A stretch of 64,000 bases of DNA, taken from the NCBI GenBank assembly GCA_036567985.1, contig DATCTK010000011.1:38606-102605 (forward strand), in the 5' to 3' direction. Made by a program: the position numbers and the translations under genes. The notes below the pieces were generated by a model, which had not been told where the DNA came from, searched no databases, and saw only the letters and a list, made by a program, of their open reading frames with translations. Shown here in pieces: positions 7,949 to 17,577 of this stretch (its first letter is position 1; each line of letters starts with the position of its first letter). The stretch is from SZUA-229 sp036567985 (GTDB taxonomy: Bacteria > Pseudomonadota > Gammaproteobacteria > SZUA-229).

Positions 7949-9574
7949 ATGGAAAACCAACGCCCTCTGCTTTACCTCGCCTTCTTTTTTACCCTGTTTT
8001 TACTTTATCAGGAATGGCAAAAGGCATATGGCCCACAGCCAGTGCAGCAGACGGTGAGTGCAGAGCAGGCGCGAACCACGGTGAGCGATGCAGAAATTTC
8101 AGCCCTGCCACCGGCGGATGTACCGCAGACCCAGGGCGGGGAGCTGCCGGTTGCCGATGCGGTAAATCGCCAACAGGCGGTGCATGTGGTAACCGATGTA
8201 CTGGATCTGTATATCGACACCCAGGGCGGCACCATCTATCAACTGGACTTACGCAAATACCAGAAAAGTGCCGATGAAATGGATAAACCGTTTCGCCTGT
8301 TTTCTACCCAGGAAAGTCAGTACCACACAGCACAGTCTGGTCTGGTTTCATCGGCCCATGCTGCACCCAACCATAAAGATATCTACAGTGCTGCACGAAC
8401 GGAATACCGTTTACAGGAAGGCACCGACACATTACAGGTTGAGCTGAACTGGAATAATGAAGGGGTTAATGTACGTAAAATCTACACCTTCAAGCGCGAC
8501 AGTTATGTGATTGATGTGGAGCACATTGTTGAAGCAGATAACTGGACCGGTTCGGAATACCGTCAGCTGGTGCGTTCACAGCAAAGCCGAGATTCGTTTA
8601 TGATTCCAACCTATGTGGGTGGGGTGGTTTATAACGACGAAATCAAATATGAAAAAATGGATTTTGATGATATCAGTCAGGAAACTTTCAAGTCGGATAT
8701 GACCGGTGGCTGGGTTGCCATGATCGAGCACTATTTTCTCTCCGCCTGGGTACCGGATCAGCAGCAGAGTAATTTTACCTACAGTTCTCACCCAACCAGC
8801 AACCGTTATATCCTGGGTATGCGCTCACCGGCACTCGTCGCCAGCAGTGATCAGCCTGCGCAGTTTAAAAGCCAGCTGGTGGTGGGGCCGAAGTTACAGG
8901 ATCGTCTGAAAGAAATTGCGCCGGGTCTCGAACTGACGGTTGACTACGGCATACTGACCATTCTCTCCAAACCACTCTTCTGGTTGCTGCAGTTTTTCCA
9001 TAACCTGTTTGATAACTGGGGCTGGGCGATTATTTTCCTCACCATTACGGTTAAGGCCGTGTTTTATAAACTGTCGGAAGTGGGTTATAAATCCATGGCC
9101 AGAATGCGCAAGATCACACCGCGTCTGCAGACCCTGAAAGAACGTTACGGTGATGACCGCCAGCGCATGTCCGCGGAAATGATGAAAATGTACAAGGAAG
9201 AAAAGATCAATCCGTTGGGTGGCTGTTTACCCATACTGATACAGATTCCGGTATTTATTGCGCTTTACTGGGTACTGCTGGAATCGGTTGAAATGCGCAA
9301 TGCACCTTTTGCACTGTGGATTCAGAATTTGTCGGAGCAGGACCCCTACTTTATTCTGCCAATACTGATGGGCGCCACCATGTACATTCAGCAGAAACTG
9401 AACCCGGCACCGGTTGACCCCATGCAGCAGAAAATCTTCCAGTTTATGCCGATTGTATTTACGATTTTCTTCCTCTTCTTCCCCGCAGGGCTGGTACTCT
9501 ACTGGGTGGTTAACAACACCCTGTCGATTGCACAGCAATGGGTTATTACCAAACGCATTGAAGCGGGTAAATAA
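7949..9574 (+). CDS. yidC: Membrane protein insertase YidC
   Basis: Inner-membrane insertase and chaperone; a known client in the family is the ATP synthase c subunit, encoded at 26.2 kb. 541 aa, the Gram-negative long form. A first membrane segment follows MENQRPLLYLAFFFTLFLLY, then a large periplasmic domain (about residues 30-335), then the conserved core of membrane segments including NLFDNWGWAIIFLTI and KINPLGGCLPILIQIPVFIALYWVL. The C-terminus is short. Confidence 0.98.
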   Translation: MENQRPLLYLAFFFTLFLLYQEWQKAYGPQPVQQTVSAEQARTTVSDAEISALPPADVPQTQGGELPVADAVNRQQAVHVVTDVLDLYIDTQGGTIYQLDLRKYQKSADEMDKPFRLFSTQESQYHTAQSGLVSSAHAAPNHKDIYSAARTEYRLQEGTDTLQVELNWNNEGVNVRKIYTFKRDSYVIDVEHIVEADNWTGSEYRQLVRSQQSRDSFMIPTYVGGVVYNDEIKYEKMDFDDISQETFKSDMTGGWVAMIEHYFLSAWVPDQQQSNFTYSSHPTSNRYILGMRSPALVASSDQPAQFKSQLVVGPKLQDRLKEIAPGLELTVDYGILTILSKPLFWLLQFFHNLFDNWGWAIIFLTITVKAVFYKLSEVGYKSMARMRKITPRLQTLKERYGDDRQRMSAEMMKMYKEEKINPLGGCLPILIQIPVFIALYWVLLESVEMRNAPFALWIQNLSEQDPYFILPILMGATMYIQQKLNPAPVDPMQQKIFQFMPIVFTIFFLFFPAGLVLYWVVNNTLSIAQQWVITKRIEAGK

Positions 9575-9616
9575 ACCGCTTCAATATGGCCACGGTGCTA
9601 ACCTGGCCGTTCACAC

Positions 9617-10969
9617 ATGAGCAAATATCAAACCGACACTATAGCCGCCATTGCCACCGCCCCCGGGCGGGGCGGGGTTGGCATAGTGCGTGTCTCCGGC
9701 CCGCAAAGCCGACAGATTGCCGAGCAGATTCTGCAACAGCCACCGCGGGTTCGCCGCGCCGATTATCTATCCTTTGTGGATAAGGATAAACAGGTTATCG
9801 ACAGCGGCATTGCGCTGTTTTTCCAGAAACCCAATTCCTTTACCGGCGAAGATATCCTCGAACTGCAGGCCCATGGCGGGCCGGTGGTGCTGGATATGTT
9901 ATTGCAGCGTGTGCTGGAATTAGGTGCGCGACCGGCCAGAGCCGGTGAGTTCAGCGAGCAGGCGTTTCTCAATGACAAAATGGATCTGGCTCAGGCGGAA
10001 GCGGTGGCGGATCTAATTGAAGCCGAATCCGCCGAGGCCGCCAGGGCCGCGGTGCGTTCCATGCAGGGGGTGTTTTCACAGAACATTCACGCGCTGGTAG
10101 AACAGTTAATTGAATTGCGACTGTATGTGGAAGCCTCGCTGGATTTTCCCGAAGAAGAAATCGATTTTCTCAGCGACGGCAAAGTGGCCGCCAAACTCGC
10201 CAGCATAGAACAGGCGCTGCAAAAGGTATTCAGTTCAGCGCAGCAGGGTTGCCTGTTACGCGAAGGCATGACCCTGGTTATCGCCGGCCGACCCAATGCG
10301 GGAAAATCCAGCCTGCTGAATAAACTGGCGGGGCGGGATTCCGCCATTGTCACCGATATTCCCGGCACCACTCGCGATGTATTACGGGAACACATCCAGA
10401 TTGATGGCCTGCCATTGCATGTGATTGATACCGCCGGCCTGCGCGACAGTGAAGACCCGGTAGAACAGGAAGGGATTCGCCGCGCCTGGCAGGCCATCGA
10501 ACAGGCCGATCGCATTGTATTGCTGATAGACGATAATAATCGCCAGCAGGATCACCTGGAAATAGAAGCGCAATTACCCGCACACATCGGTGTGACCCGG
10601 GTGTTTAATAAAATTGACCTGTCAGGACGTGCTGCGGAAATTATTGTAACGGAAAAAGAAACCGATATTGCACTCAGCGCAAAAACCGGCGAAGGCATGG
10701 AACTGCTCACCCGGCACCTGAAACAGTGCATGGGTTATGAGCAACGCAATGAAGGCAGTTTTATGGCACGGCGCCGACACATCGAAGCATTGCAACAGGC
10801 GGAACAGCATCTGCAGGTCGCGCGTTATAATTTAACTGAATTGCATGCCGGTGAGCTGATGGCCGAAGAACTGCGCATGGCACAACAACAGCTGAATGAA
10901 ATCACCGGTGAGTTTACTTCCGATGATTTACTGGGGCGGATTTTTTCCAGTTTCTGTATTGGTAAATAG
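9617..10969 (+). CDS. mnmE: tRNA modification GTPase MnmE
   Basis: GTPase that with MnmG builds the (carboxymethyl)aminomethyl group on wobble U34 of certain tRNAs. 450 aa. The N-terminal folate-binding domain begins TIAAIATAPGRGGVGIVRVSG. The G domain has G1 GRPNAGKSS, the DIPGTTRD loop, DTAGLRDS and NKID. The protein ends with the family C-terminal motif FCIGK, whose Cys is functional in homologues. It lies 42 bp after yidC and converges on mnmH. Confidence 0.98.
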   Translation: MSKYQTDTIAAIATAPGRGGVGIVRVSGPQSRQIAEQILQQPPRVRRADYLSFVDKDKQVIDSGIALFFQKPNSFTGEDILELQAHGGPVVLDMLLQRVLELGARPARAGEFSEQAFLNDKMDLAQAEAVADLIEAESAEAARAAVRSMQGVFSQNIHALVEQLIELRLYVEASLDFPEEEIDFLSDGKVAAKLASIEQALQKVFSSAQQGCLLREGMTLVIAGRPNAGKSSLLNKLAGRDSAIVTDIPGTTRDVLREHIQIDGLPLHVIDTAGLRDSEDPVEQEGIRRAWQAIEQADRIVLLIDDNNRQQDHLEIEAQLPAHIGVTRVFNKIDLSGRAAEIIVTEKETDIALSAKTGEGMELLTRHLKQCMGYEQRNEGSFMARRRHIEALQQAEQHLQVARYNLTELHAGELMAEELRMAQQQLNEITGEFTSDDLLGRIFSSFCIGK

Positions 10970-10982
10970 CTGACTCAGCGAA

Positions 10983-12095
10983 TCAGGCAATCCGGTAATT
11001 GTCGCGGATAAATTCCATTACCTCGTTACGCTCACCCCTGAACACCACCCGGTGCTCTTTTTTGCTCAGCTGGAAATCGTACATCGGGTCATAGTAATCC
11101 ACCAGCAGGCGTTCAATCCATTGCCGGTGCAATGAGCGATCATTCTGTTGCTGATGGTAAACCAGTGCATCATTGAGCAGTTTTTTAAATTCTGTATAGC
11201 GCACGCCACCCAGTCGCCGCTGAATTTTATCAAAGCAGTTATTCAGCTGTTCCGCCCAGATAGTAAAACCCTGCTGTTCACCATAATGTTGCTGGTGTTC
11301 TGCCAGTGCATCATCAATGTATTCCGCAAAGGTAATTTCCACTCGCTCTTCAATACTGGCCTGTAGTAATACCAGTGGTGCCTGCTTCATGCGCTCGAAC
11401 AACACGTCCGGTATGCGACGTGAACCGATATTAGCGGCCTCGTCTTCCAGTAGCAGGTGGCTATGTTGTTTGTGGCGGTGTTTTAAAAACTCGATGGATA
11501 GCTGGTTTTCAATATCAATCTGCGCTGGCTGTGGCGTAACATGTTTACCAAACACCGAGCCACGATGATGAAACAGACCCTCCAGATCAATACAGCGATT
11601 CAGCTGATCCAGCAACAGGGTTTTGCCAATGCCAGTGCGTCCACCCAGCATAATGGGCTGGATGATTTCACAACTGGTTTCCAGCTGATCCAGTAGAAAA
11701 CGACGCATCGCCTTGTAACCGCCTTTGACCCGCGGATAGACTTTACCGGTGCGTTCGTAAATCCACTGTTGTGAAATTTTTGAACGCATGCCACCGCGAA
11801 AACAATACAGAATACCTTCGGGGTGCTGCTTAAAAAACGCCTGCCAGTGATCAACCCGTGTATCTTTCGTCTCGCCCTGAACCAGTTGGTGGCCCAGGGC
11901 AATCGCTTCATCCTGGCCCAGGTCTTTATAGCGCACACCAATCTGTTCACGTTCCTGGTCGTTAATCAGCGGAAAGTTTTCCGCCCCGGGAAATGCACCC
12001 TGTGAGAACTCGATTGGTGCACGCACATCCAGCAGCGGGATATCATTAAGAAGCAGTGACAGATAGTCGTCGGTTTGTGGTAATTCCATAGTCAT
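10983..12095 (-). CDS. mnmH: tRNA 2-selenouridine synthase
   Basis: Replaces sulfur by selenium in 2-thiouridine at tRNA wobble position 34, using selenophosphate. 370 aa. The N-terminal rhodanese domain has the catalytic loop YCFRGGMRSK (Cys near residue 97), followed by a P-loop domain with GGRTGIGKTLLLDQL. Its ATG overlaps the selD stop codon by one base, indicating translational coupling. A second in-frame ATG lies two codons downstream. Also known as selU/ybbB. Confidence 0.96.
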   Translation of the reverse strand: MTMELPQTDDYLSLLLNDIPLLDVRAPIEFSQGAFPGAENFPLINDQEREQIGVRYKDLGQDEAIALGHQLVQGETKDTRVDHWQAFFKQHPEGILYCFRGGMRSKISQQWIYERTGKVYPRVKGGYKAMRRFLLDQLETSCEIIQPIMLGGRTGIGKTLLLDQLNRCIDLEGLFHHRGSVFGKHVTPQPAQIDIENQLSIEFLKHRHKQHSHLLLEDEAANIGSRRIPDVLFERMKQAPLVLLQASIEERVEITFAEYIDDALAEHQQHYGEQQGFTIWAEQLNNCFDKIQRRLGGVRYTEFKKLLNDALVYHQQQNDRSLHRQWIERLLVDYYDPMYDFQLSKKEHRVVFRGERNEVMEFIRDNYRIA

Positions 12096-13132
12096 TATTT
12101 AATGCAAATTAGAGGGGTCTGGCTATCCGCTGCAGTAAGCTCGCCCAGCGGTGCTAACTGTAATGACAGTTCAGCGGCAAACTGGATAAACTGGGCTTCA
12201 TGGTCCGCATCCACTGCCACCAGCAGGCCGCCGGAAGTTTGTGGATCACACAGAATCTGTTTCTGCAGCTCACTCATTTCACCCAGTTTGTGACCATAGC
12301 TGTCGAAGTTGCGTTGCGCACCACCGGGCGAGCAGCCCAGTGACAGGTAGTGTTCAATTTCCGGCAGTTTGGGCACTGCATCAAAATCAACCAATGACTT
12401 AAGCTGGCTGCCTTCACACATTTCCGACAGGTGGCCCATTAAACCGAAGCCGGTGACATCGGTCATGGCATGTACATAGGGTAACTCGGCAAAGGATGCA
12501 CCTGCCACATTCAGCTGGCACATGGTGAGTGGGGCAATGCGCGCGTGCTCAGGCTTGAGCAGTTTCTTTTTCTGCGCCGTGGTGAGTATGCCAATACCCA
12601 GCGGTTTGGTGAGAAACAGGCGGTCACCCGCGCGCGCGGTATCATTGCGTTTGAGTTGACGATTATCCACCTGGCCGGTGACCGCCAGGCCAAAAATAGG
12701 TTCCGGTGCGTCAATCGAATGGCCGCCGGCCAGGGGTATGCCCGCCAGACGACAGGCATGGCGACCACCCTCGATCACCTGCGATGCGACATCGGCACCG
12801 AGTTTACTGATCGGCCAGCCGAAAATCGCAATCGCCATCAGCGGTTTACCACCCATGGCATAGATATCACTGATAGCATTGGTGGCGGCAATCTGGCCGA
12901 ACTCGAATGGATCGTCGACAATGGGCATAAAAAAATCGGTGGTGCTGATAACCGACTGGCCATTACCCAGGTCATATACCGCGGCGTCATCACGGCTGTC
13001 ATTACCCACCAGCAGGCGGGGGTCGGTAAAGGGTGCGGAGCTAGTTTTCAGGATATCATCGAGGAGGGCGGGCGCAATTTTACAGCCGCAACCAGCCCCG
13101 TGACTGTATTCAGTGAGTTTGATCTGTGACAT
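12095..13132 (-). CDS. selD: Selenide, water dikinase (selenophosphate synthase)
   Basis: Makes selenophosphate from selenide and ATP. 345 aa, AIR-synthase-like fold. The catalytic loop reads HGAGCGCK with Cys15 and Lys18 at the positions of E. coli Cys17 and Lys20; it is a cysteine form with no in-frame TGA. The ATP/Mg segment GNDSRDDAAVYDL and the C-terminal DPQTSGGLLVA are typical. Together with mnmH it forms a two-gene unit; selA/selB are not in the window, so here selenium use is tied to tRNA. Confidence 0.97.
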   Translation of the reverse strand: MSQIKLTEYSHGAGCGCKIAPALLDDILKTSSAPFTDPRLLVGNDSRDDAAVYDLGNGQSVISTTDFFMPIVDDPFEFGQIAATNAISDIYAMGGKPLMAIAIFGWPISKLGADVASQVIEGGRHACRLAGIPLAGGHSIDAPEPIFGLAVTGQVDNRQLKRNDTARAGDRLFLTKPLGIGILTTAQKKKLLKPEHARIAPLTMCQLNVAGASFAELPYVHAMTDVTGFGLMGHLSEMCEGSQLKSLVDFDAVPKLPEIEHYLSLGCSPGGAQRNFDSYGHKLGEMSELQKQILCDPQTSGGLLVAVDADHEAQFIQFAAELSLQLAPLGELTAADSQTPLICIK

Positions 13133-13252
13133 ATTAGTTAGCGTTCAATAGGCTAAAAGAGCCGCTAGTATACGCTGTTTTTGCGTTTAATTCGCCGTTG
13201 TACGGCCCTGATCGTTTATATTTAAGTACAAGATATACATGGAAAAGCGGGA

Positions 13253-13777
13253 ATGAAAGCGCAGTTCAGAAGCGCAAATTTGAGTGACGTGCCACAGATA
13301 CTCGAGCTGGTGCAATCAGCCTACCGGGGCGATAGCAGTCGACAGGGCTGGACCACCGAGGCCGACCTGCTCGACGGGGGTCGGACCTTTACCGATGAGG
13401 TGAGCAGCATTATTCGAGCCGCCGACAATAAAATTATTCTGCTGGAAACGGACGGCCGGCTGCGTGCTTCGGTACATATAAAGAAACAGGCACAGGGCCT
13501 GGCTTATCTGGGCATGTTTGCGGTGTCACCCGAGCAACAAAATCAGGGTCTGGGTAAACGCCTGTTGCAGTATGCGGAAGCGGCCGCGGTAGCTGACTGG
13601 CAATGTCAGCGCATGGAGATAACGGTGATTCACCAACGCCAGGAACTGATTGCCTGGTACCAACGGCGTGGTTACAAACTGAGCGGCGAGCAGCGGCAAT
13701 TTCCCTATGGTGACACACGCTATGGTATTCCGAAACGACAGGACCTTATACTGGACGTATTAACTAAATCGATATGA
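13253..13777 (+). CDS. GNAT-family N-acetyltransferase
   Basis: 174-aa single-domain acetyltransferase. The acetyl-CoA-binding motif A is clear: LGMFAVSPEQQNQGLGKRLLQYAE (Q/R-x-x-G-x-G/A type), near residues 83-106. Motif B-like YQRRGYKLSG follows. The substrate is not predictable from sequence. A GCGGGA stretch precedes the ATG. It is divergent from selD across 120 bp and convergent with the GGDEF/EAL gene. Confidence 0.88.
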   Translation: MKAQFRSANLSDVPQILELVQSAYRGDSSRQGWTTEADLLDGGRTFTDEVSSIIRAADNKIILLETDGRLRASVHIKKQAQGLAYLGMFAVSPEQQNQGLGKRLLQYAEAAAVADWQCQRMEITVIHQRQELIAWYQRRGYKLSGEQRQFPYGDTRYGIPKRQDLILDVLTKSI

Positions 13778-13811
13778 AATAGTAAATTTTCGATGGATAC
13801 GGAAAGGGCTG

Positions 13812-16800
13812 CTATGAGCTATGACGGCTTAAAAATGACTCAATTTGATCAGCAGGCATGGGTTTAGCAAAGAAGAATCCCTGTATTTCCGGGCAGCCAG
13901 CTTCGAGCAGGAAATCAATTTGCTGCTGGTTTTCAACGCCCTCTGCGATAACGTCGAGTTTCATACTTTTGGTTAAGGCAATAATCGCGCGTACGATGGC
14001 TACATCCTCATCATCGTGGGGCAGTTCATTGATAAAGGCGCTGTCAATTTTTAATTTATCAACAGGTAGGCGTTTAAGATAGGTCAGCGAGGAATAACCT
14101 GTGCCGAAATCATCAACGGCAATTTCTATACCGAGCATGCTCAGTTCCTTCAAAAGAGAAATTGATTTTTCAGGGTTTTTCATTATCTGGCTTTCAGTGA
14201 TTTCGAAGGTAATCCATTCAGGTCTACATTGACTCTGATGCAGACAATTTTTAACGAACTCAAGAAGATCCTTTTTTTCAAGCTGTTTGGTTGCCATGTT
14301 CAATGAAAGACGACCAGTTTCTATGCCTGAACGACGCCATTGACTGACCTGCTGAATGGCGTTTTGCATGACCCAACGATCAAGTTCAACGATTAAACCA
14401 GTATTTTCAGCGACAGGTATAAATTTGGAGGGAGAAATCATGCCCATTTCGGGGTGATTCCAGCGAAGTAAAGCTTCCATGCCGGTAATTTTATGCTGAC
14501 TGGAATCATACTGTGGCTGGTAATAAATAATAAATTGATGTTGTGCAAATGCTCGACGTAAATTCGCATCCATCATCACATGTTCAAATGCGCGCTCGGT
14601 CATGTCATGTGTATAGAACTCGAAGCTGTTGCGGCCAGCATCCTTGGCTTTATACATGGCCGCATCGGCGTTCTTAATCAGTGTCTCTGATGTTTCACCA
14701 TCATCCGGATAAATACTGATGCCGACACTACAGGTCGCATAGAGCAAATCACCATTAATATGCATTGGTTGTTGCAGAATGGAAAATAGTTTTTGTATTG
14801 TCTGGTTGATTGAATGAGCATCGTTAAAACCACTAACAATCAAGGTAAACTCGTCACCACCTAAGCGGGCTATAGAATCTGTCTCACGTATGCCAGCACT
14901 TAATCTCTCAGCTATATTCATAAGTACCTGGTCACCCGTGTCATGTCCGAGAGAGTCGTTTATTTGCTTGAAATTATCCAGGTCAAGAAATAGAACCGCC
15001 AGCATTGTCTGATTACGTTTTGCCAGCTTTAAGGCTTGATCAAGTCGGTCAATGAAAAGGCTGCGGTTCGGTAATGTGGTAAGCGCGTCGTGATAAGCCT
15101 GATATTCAAGCTCTTTCTCAATCTGTTTACGTTTTTGAATTTCTAAAGAAAGAGAAACGGTATTTGCAATGGCAGAGGCAAATTCCTGCTCCTGTGAAGT
15201 CCAGGTATGGATGGAGTGGGTGGATTCATGACAGACTACACCAACCACTTCACCTGCATAATAAATTGGTGCGTCCAGCATTGAGTAAATATTATTAGGT
15301 ATCAGGTAGGGCGTGGTAAATTCATTGGTTCTTACATCCTCTCGGGCATTATTCACGACTATCATTTTGCCAGATCTAAGGGCATTAAAGTAATTTGGGA
15401 AGTCCTTTTTAAAAAGCCTTGAGCCTTTCTCATGCCCTGAGTTTTTTATATACATGTTTTGACAATGTATTTCAGTGTAATCATCATTATAAAGCCATAT
15501 ACTGACCCTTGAGATATCCAGCGTATTAGCAGATATTTCAGTTGCACGTTTGAATGCCTGTTCAATATTTTCATAGTCAACGCGTGACCATTCAAACAGG
15601 GCTTCCTGATAACGTTCAATTTTGGCTAGTCTTTCAAGCTCAATTAACTCATTCTGCTTTATTTGTGTTATATCAAGAATAGTGCCGACCAGTAGCGACT
15701 TGTGATCGTCAGGGAGTTTATGGATGTCACCAACCTGTCTGATATAGCGTATAGAGCCGTCCTTTCTGGCAATCCTGTGCTCAATTTCGAATGAGGTTGA
15801 TGTTTGAATGCTTTGCATAATGGCGGATCTAACTTTGTCCTGTTCATTGTCTGGTATGTAGCTGATCATTGTTTCTAAATCAGGATCAATACTATCCGGT
15901 GACTCGCCAAGAATGCGATAGACTTCATCTGACCAGGTAACCAGATTGCTATCATAGTTGAATTCCCAGTTTCCAAGATGCGCTATTTCCTGTGCTGTTG
16001 TTAGTTTGTCTTTTATCTGCTTAAGTTTTAATGCCTGGGTTTCAAGTTTGCGTGATGTAATTTCGATTTTTTTATTTTTACGAGAAATGAACAGAATGAA
16101 TGCAGCCATAAGTAATATCACAAGGAGTGTGAGAACGACGATTGATCCTATGACGATATTACGATAGCGCTGATAAAGGCTTGGTGGCTTATTTAATATT
16201 TCAGCAGTAGATACTATGGAATCGGGTAATGTTATATTTTTTTTATTTAGTTCATTGTAGTCAAAAATGTATTCATTAGGACTGTTTTTTATAGATGGAA
16301 TTGAGTTTATTGGTGTGCCCTGTTGATACATTAAAACCAGTTCGGCAGCAGCTCTGCCCTGACGCCTGCCACTGGTAACATATCCACCGAGAACGCCTTT
16401 TAGTAAATAACTGTCCTCCATGGTAATAATAATGCTTTGAGGATCTTTTATAGTGCTTACGACTTGAGCGAGTGTCTGGTTCTGACCAGCTGAATCAGAA
16501 ACTCCACCAATTGTTGTGAGGATCAAATATTTTATATGACGAGATTCCAGTTCTTCAGCTATTTTTTCAATCTGGTTGCTCTGTATGTAGTCTGCTTTGA
16601 TTTCCGGGTGTGATTTTAGTTGCTCCGAGAGCTCGAGTTTTATCGACCTGTCAGTTCTCGAATCATCACCCAGGACAGTAACCTCATGAAGATTGCTGTC
16701 TATACACTTTAGTAACCGCAAATTGGGTGATATTTCTTTCTTCTCGAAGACACCTGTCATTTTATCTGTATTGGGATTCTCCAGAATGGAAAAATCATTA

Positions 16801-17180
16801 ACGCCAGAAAAGATAACCGGTACAGAAGGGAAGACGTCGATCAGATGGTGTATTGAAAATTGTGCGGCATTATCATCGGTAACGTAGATAATGTCTGGCG
16901 TATAGCCTGAATATTTGTCTTTTAGATAGCTTGTAAATTTATGGGCATATTGTGAATCATAGTCTTTTCTTTTTGTATCCAGATGCTCAGTAACGAAAAC
17001 TGCGGGCTTTGTTGAGCTTGCATTGTAGGTTTCGACGAAGGCCTCATGTTGTGATTTTGTCCATGGATATTCCTGGCTGTAAGAGTGCAGTATGAATATT
17101 TTGAACTGATCGTTTGCACAGGCGATGCTATTAATAACAAAGGTCGAAATAATCAGTAGTAGAAATCTGAGATAGGTCAT
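13812..17180 (-). CDS. Membrane GGDEF/EAL protein with ABC-type sensor, PAS and GAF domains
   Basis: 1122-aa cyclic-di-GMP signalling protein. Order: signal peptide (residues 1-22), periplasmic ABC substrate-binding-like domain (about 27-310; VPVIFSGVND, VTVLGDDSRTD), one membrane helix (about 345-370; SIVVLTLLVILLMAAFILF), PAS/PAC (about 395-510), GAF (about 540-690), GGDEF, EAL. The cyclase site RLGGDEF is intact and preceded by an RETD inhibitory I-site. The phosphodiesterase motif EALLRW is intact. It may thus both make and degrade c-di-GMP in response to a periplasmic ligand, which is unknown. It is a stand-alone gene. Confidence 0.93.
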   Translation of the reverse strand: MTYLRFLLLIISTFVINSIACANDQFKIFILHSYSQEYPWTKSQHEAFVETYNASSTKPAVFVTEHLDTKRKDYDSQYAHKFTSYLKDKYSGYTPDIIYVTDDNAAQFSIHHLIDVFPSVPVIFSGVNDFSILENPNTDKMTGVFEKKEISPNLRLLKCIDSNLHEVTVLGDDSRTDRSIKLELSEQLKSHPEIKADYIQSNQIEKIAEELESRHIKYLILTTIGGVSDSAGQNQTLAQVVSTIKDPQSIIITMEDSYLLKGVLGGYVTSGRRQGRAAAELVLMYQQGTPINSIPSIKNSPNEYIFDYNELNKKNITLPDSIVSTAEILNKPPSLYQRYRNIVIGSIVVLTLLVILLMAAFILFISRKNKKIEITSRKLETQALKLKQIKDKLTTAQEIAHLGNWEFNYDSNLVTWSDEVYRILGESPDSIDPDLETMISYIPDNEQDKVRSAIMQSIQTSTSFEIEHRIARKDGSIRYIRQVGDIHKLPDDHKSLLVGTILDITQIKQNELIELERLAKIERYQEALFEWSRVDYENIEQAFKRATEISANTLDISRVSIWLYNDDYTEIHCQNMYIKNSGHEKGSRLFKKDFPNYFNALRSGKMIVVNNAREDVRTNEFTTPYLIPNNIYSMLDAPIYYAGEVVGVVCHESTHSIHTWTSQEQEFASAIANTVSLSLEIQKRKQIEKELEYQAYHDALTTLPNRSLFIDRLDQALKLAKRNQTMLAVLFLDLDNFKQINDSLGHDTGDQVLMNIAERLSAGIRETDSIARLGGDEFTLIVSGFNDAHSINQTIQKLFSILQQPMHINGDLLYATCSVGISIYPDDGETSETLIKNADAAMYKAKDAGRNSFEFYTHDMTERAFEHVMMDANLRRAFAQHQFIIYYQPQYDSSQHKITGMEALLRWNHPEMGMISPSKFIPVAENTGLIVELDRWVMQNAIQQVSQWRRSGIETGRLSLNMATKQLEKKDLLEFVKNCLHQSQCRPEWITFEITESQIMKNPEKSISLLKELSMLGIEIAVDDFGTGYSSLTYLKRLPVDKLKIDSAFINELPHDDEDVAIVRAIIALTKSMKLDVIAEGVENQQQIDFLLEAGCPEIQGFFFAKPMPADQIESFLSRHSS

Positions 17181-17443
17181 ATTTAAGGCTATTTACGATA
17201 CGTCTGTTTATTTCTGTAACCACGGCAGGACATGGTTTTATTATAGGTGAGATATAGCAAATAAGCGCCTGTTTGCCGTGTGTCGATGTCGTTGTGATAA
17301 ATGGCCCGGGCTATGGTACTGTTTGTGAGCTCGCCTTTGCATGCGCTATAAGCATAAATATAACAATAGCGAATTCTGACATTGTATTTATTTTCAACGA
17401 CTTAGGCCTACCAAAAGCGCGGCAGTAGCTATGCCAGGAGTAG
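17181..17443. other. Intergenic region upstream of the GGDEF/EAL gene
   Basis: This 263-bp stretch must contain the promoter of the minus-strand GGDEF/EAL gene. I see no convincing -35/-10 pair, RNA gene or conserved ORF. Short open frames here have no recognisable composition. Beyond 17443 lie a possible gene remnant, a terminator and a repeat, listed separately. Confidence 0.4.
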
Positions 17444-17545
17444 TGGCCAGAGGTGGTGGATATTGTCAGGGACCGCCGACTGAACAGGCTGGCTGATGTG
17501 TCCGCTGAAATGTCACATGAGTTGGCTATACTTGAATGCAACTAA
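17444..17545 (+). pseudogene. Possible 3' remnant of a degraded gene
   Basis: From 17444 a frame runs to the TAA at 17543-17545 and encodes the protein-like string VVDIVRDRRLNRLADVSAEM, then SHELAILECN. In the same frame upstream there is TAG (17441-17443) and another earlier stop. It is followed within 8 bp by a rho-independent terminator, as expected for a true gene end. I do not recognise the family; it could equally be a chance open frame. Confidence 0.3.
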
Positions 17546-17551
17546 ACGATT

Positions 17552-17577
17552 AAAAGAGGCTCTGCGCCTCTTTTTTT
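17552..17577 (+). terminator. Rho-independent terminator
   Basis: AAAAGAGGC, loop TCTGC, then GCCTC followed by seven T residues (17571-17577). It is oriented for plus-strand transcription although no intact plus-strand gene lies upstream, supporting the idea that a gene once ended here. It is directly followed by a dispersed repeat copy. Confidence 0.8.
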
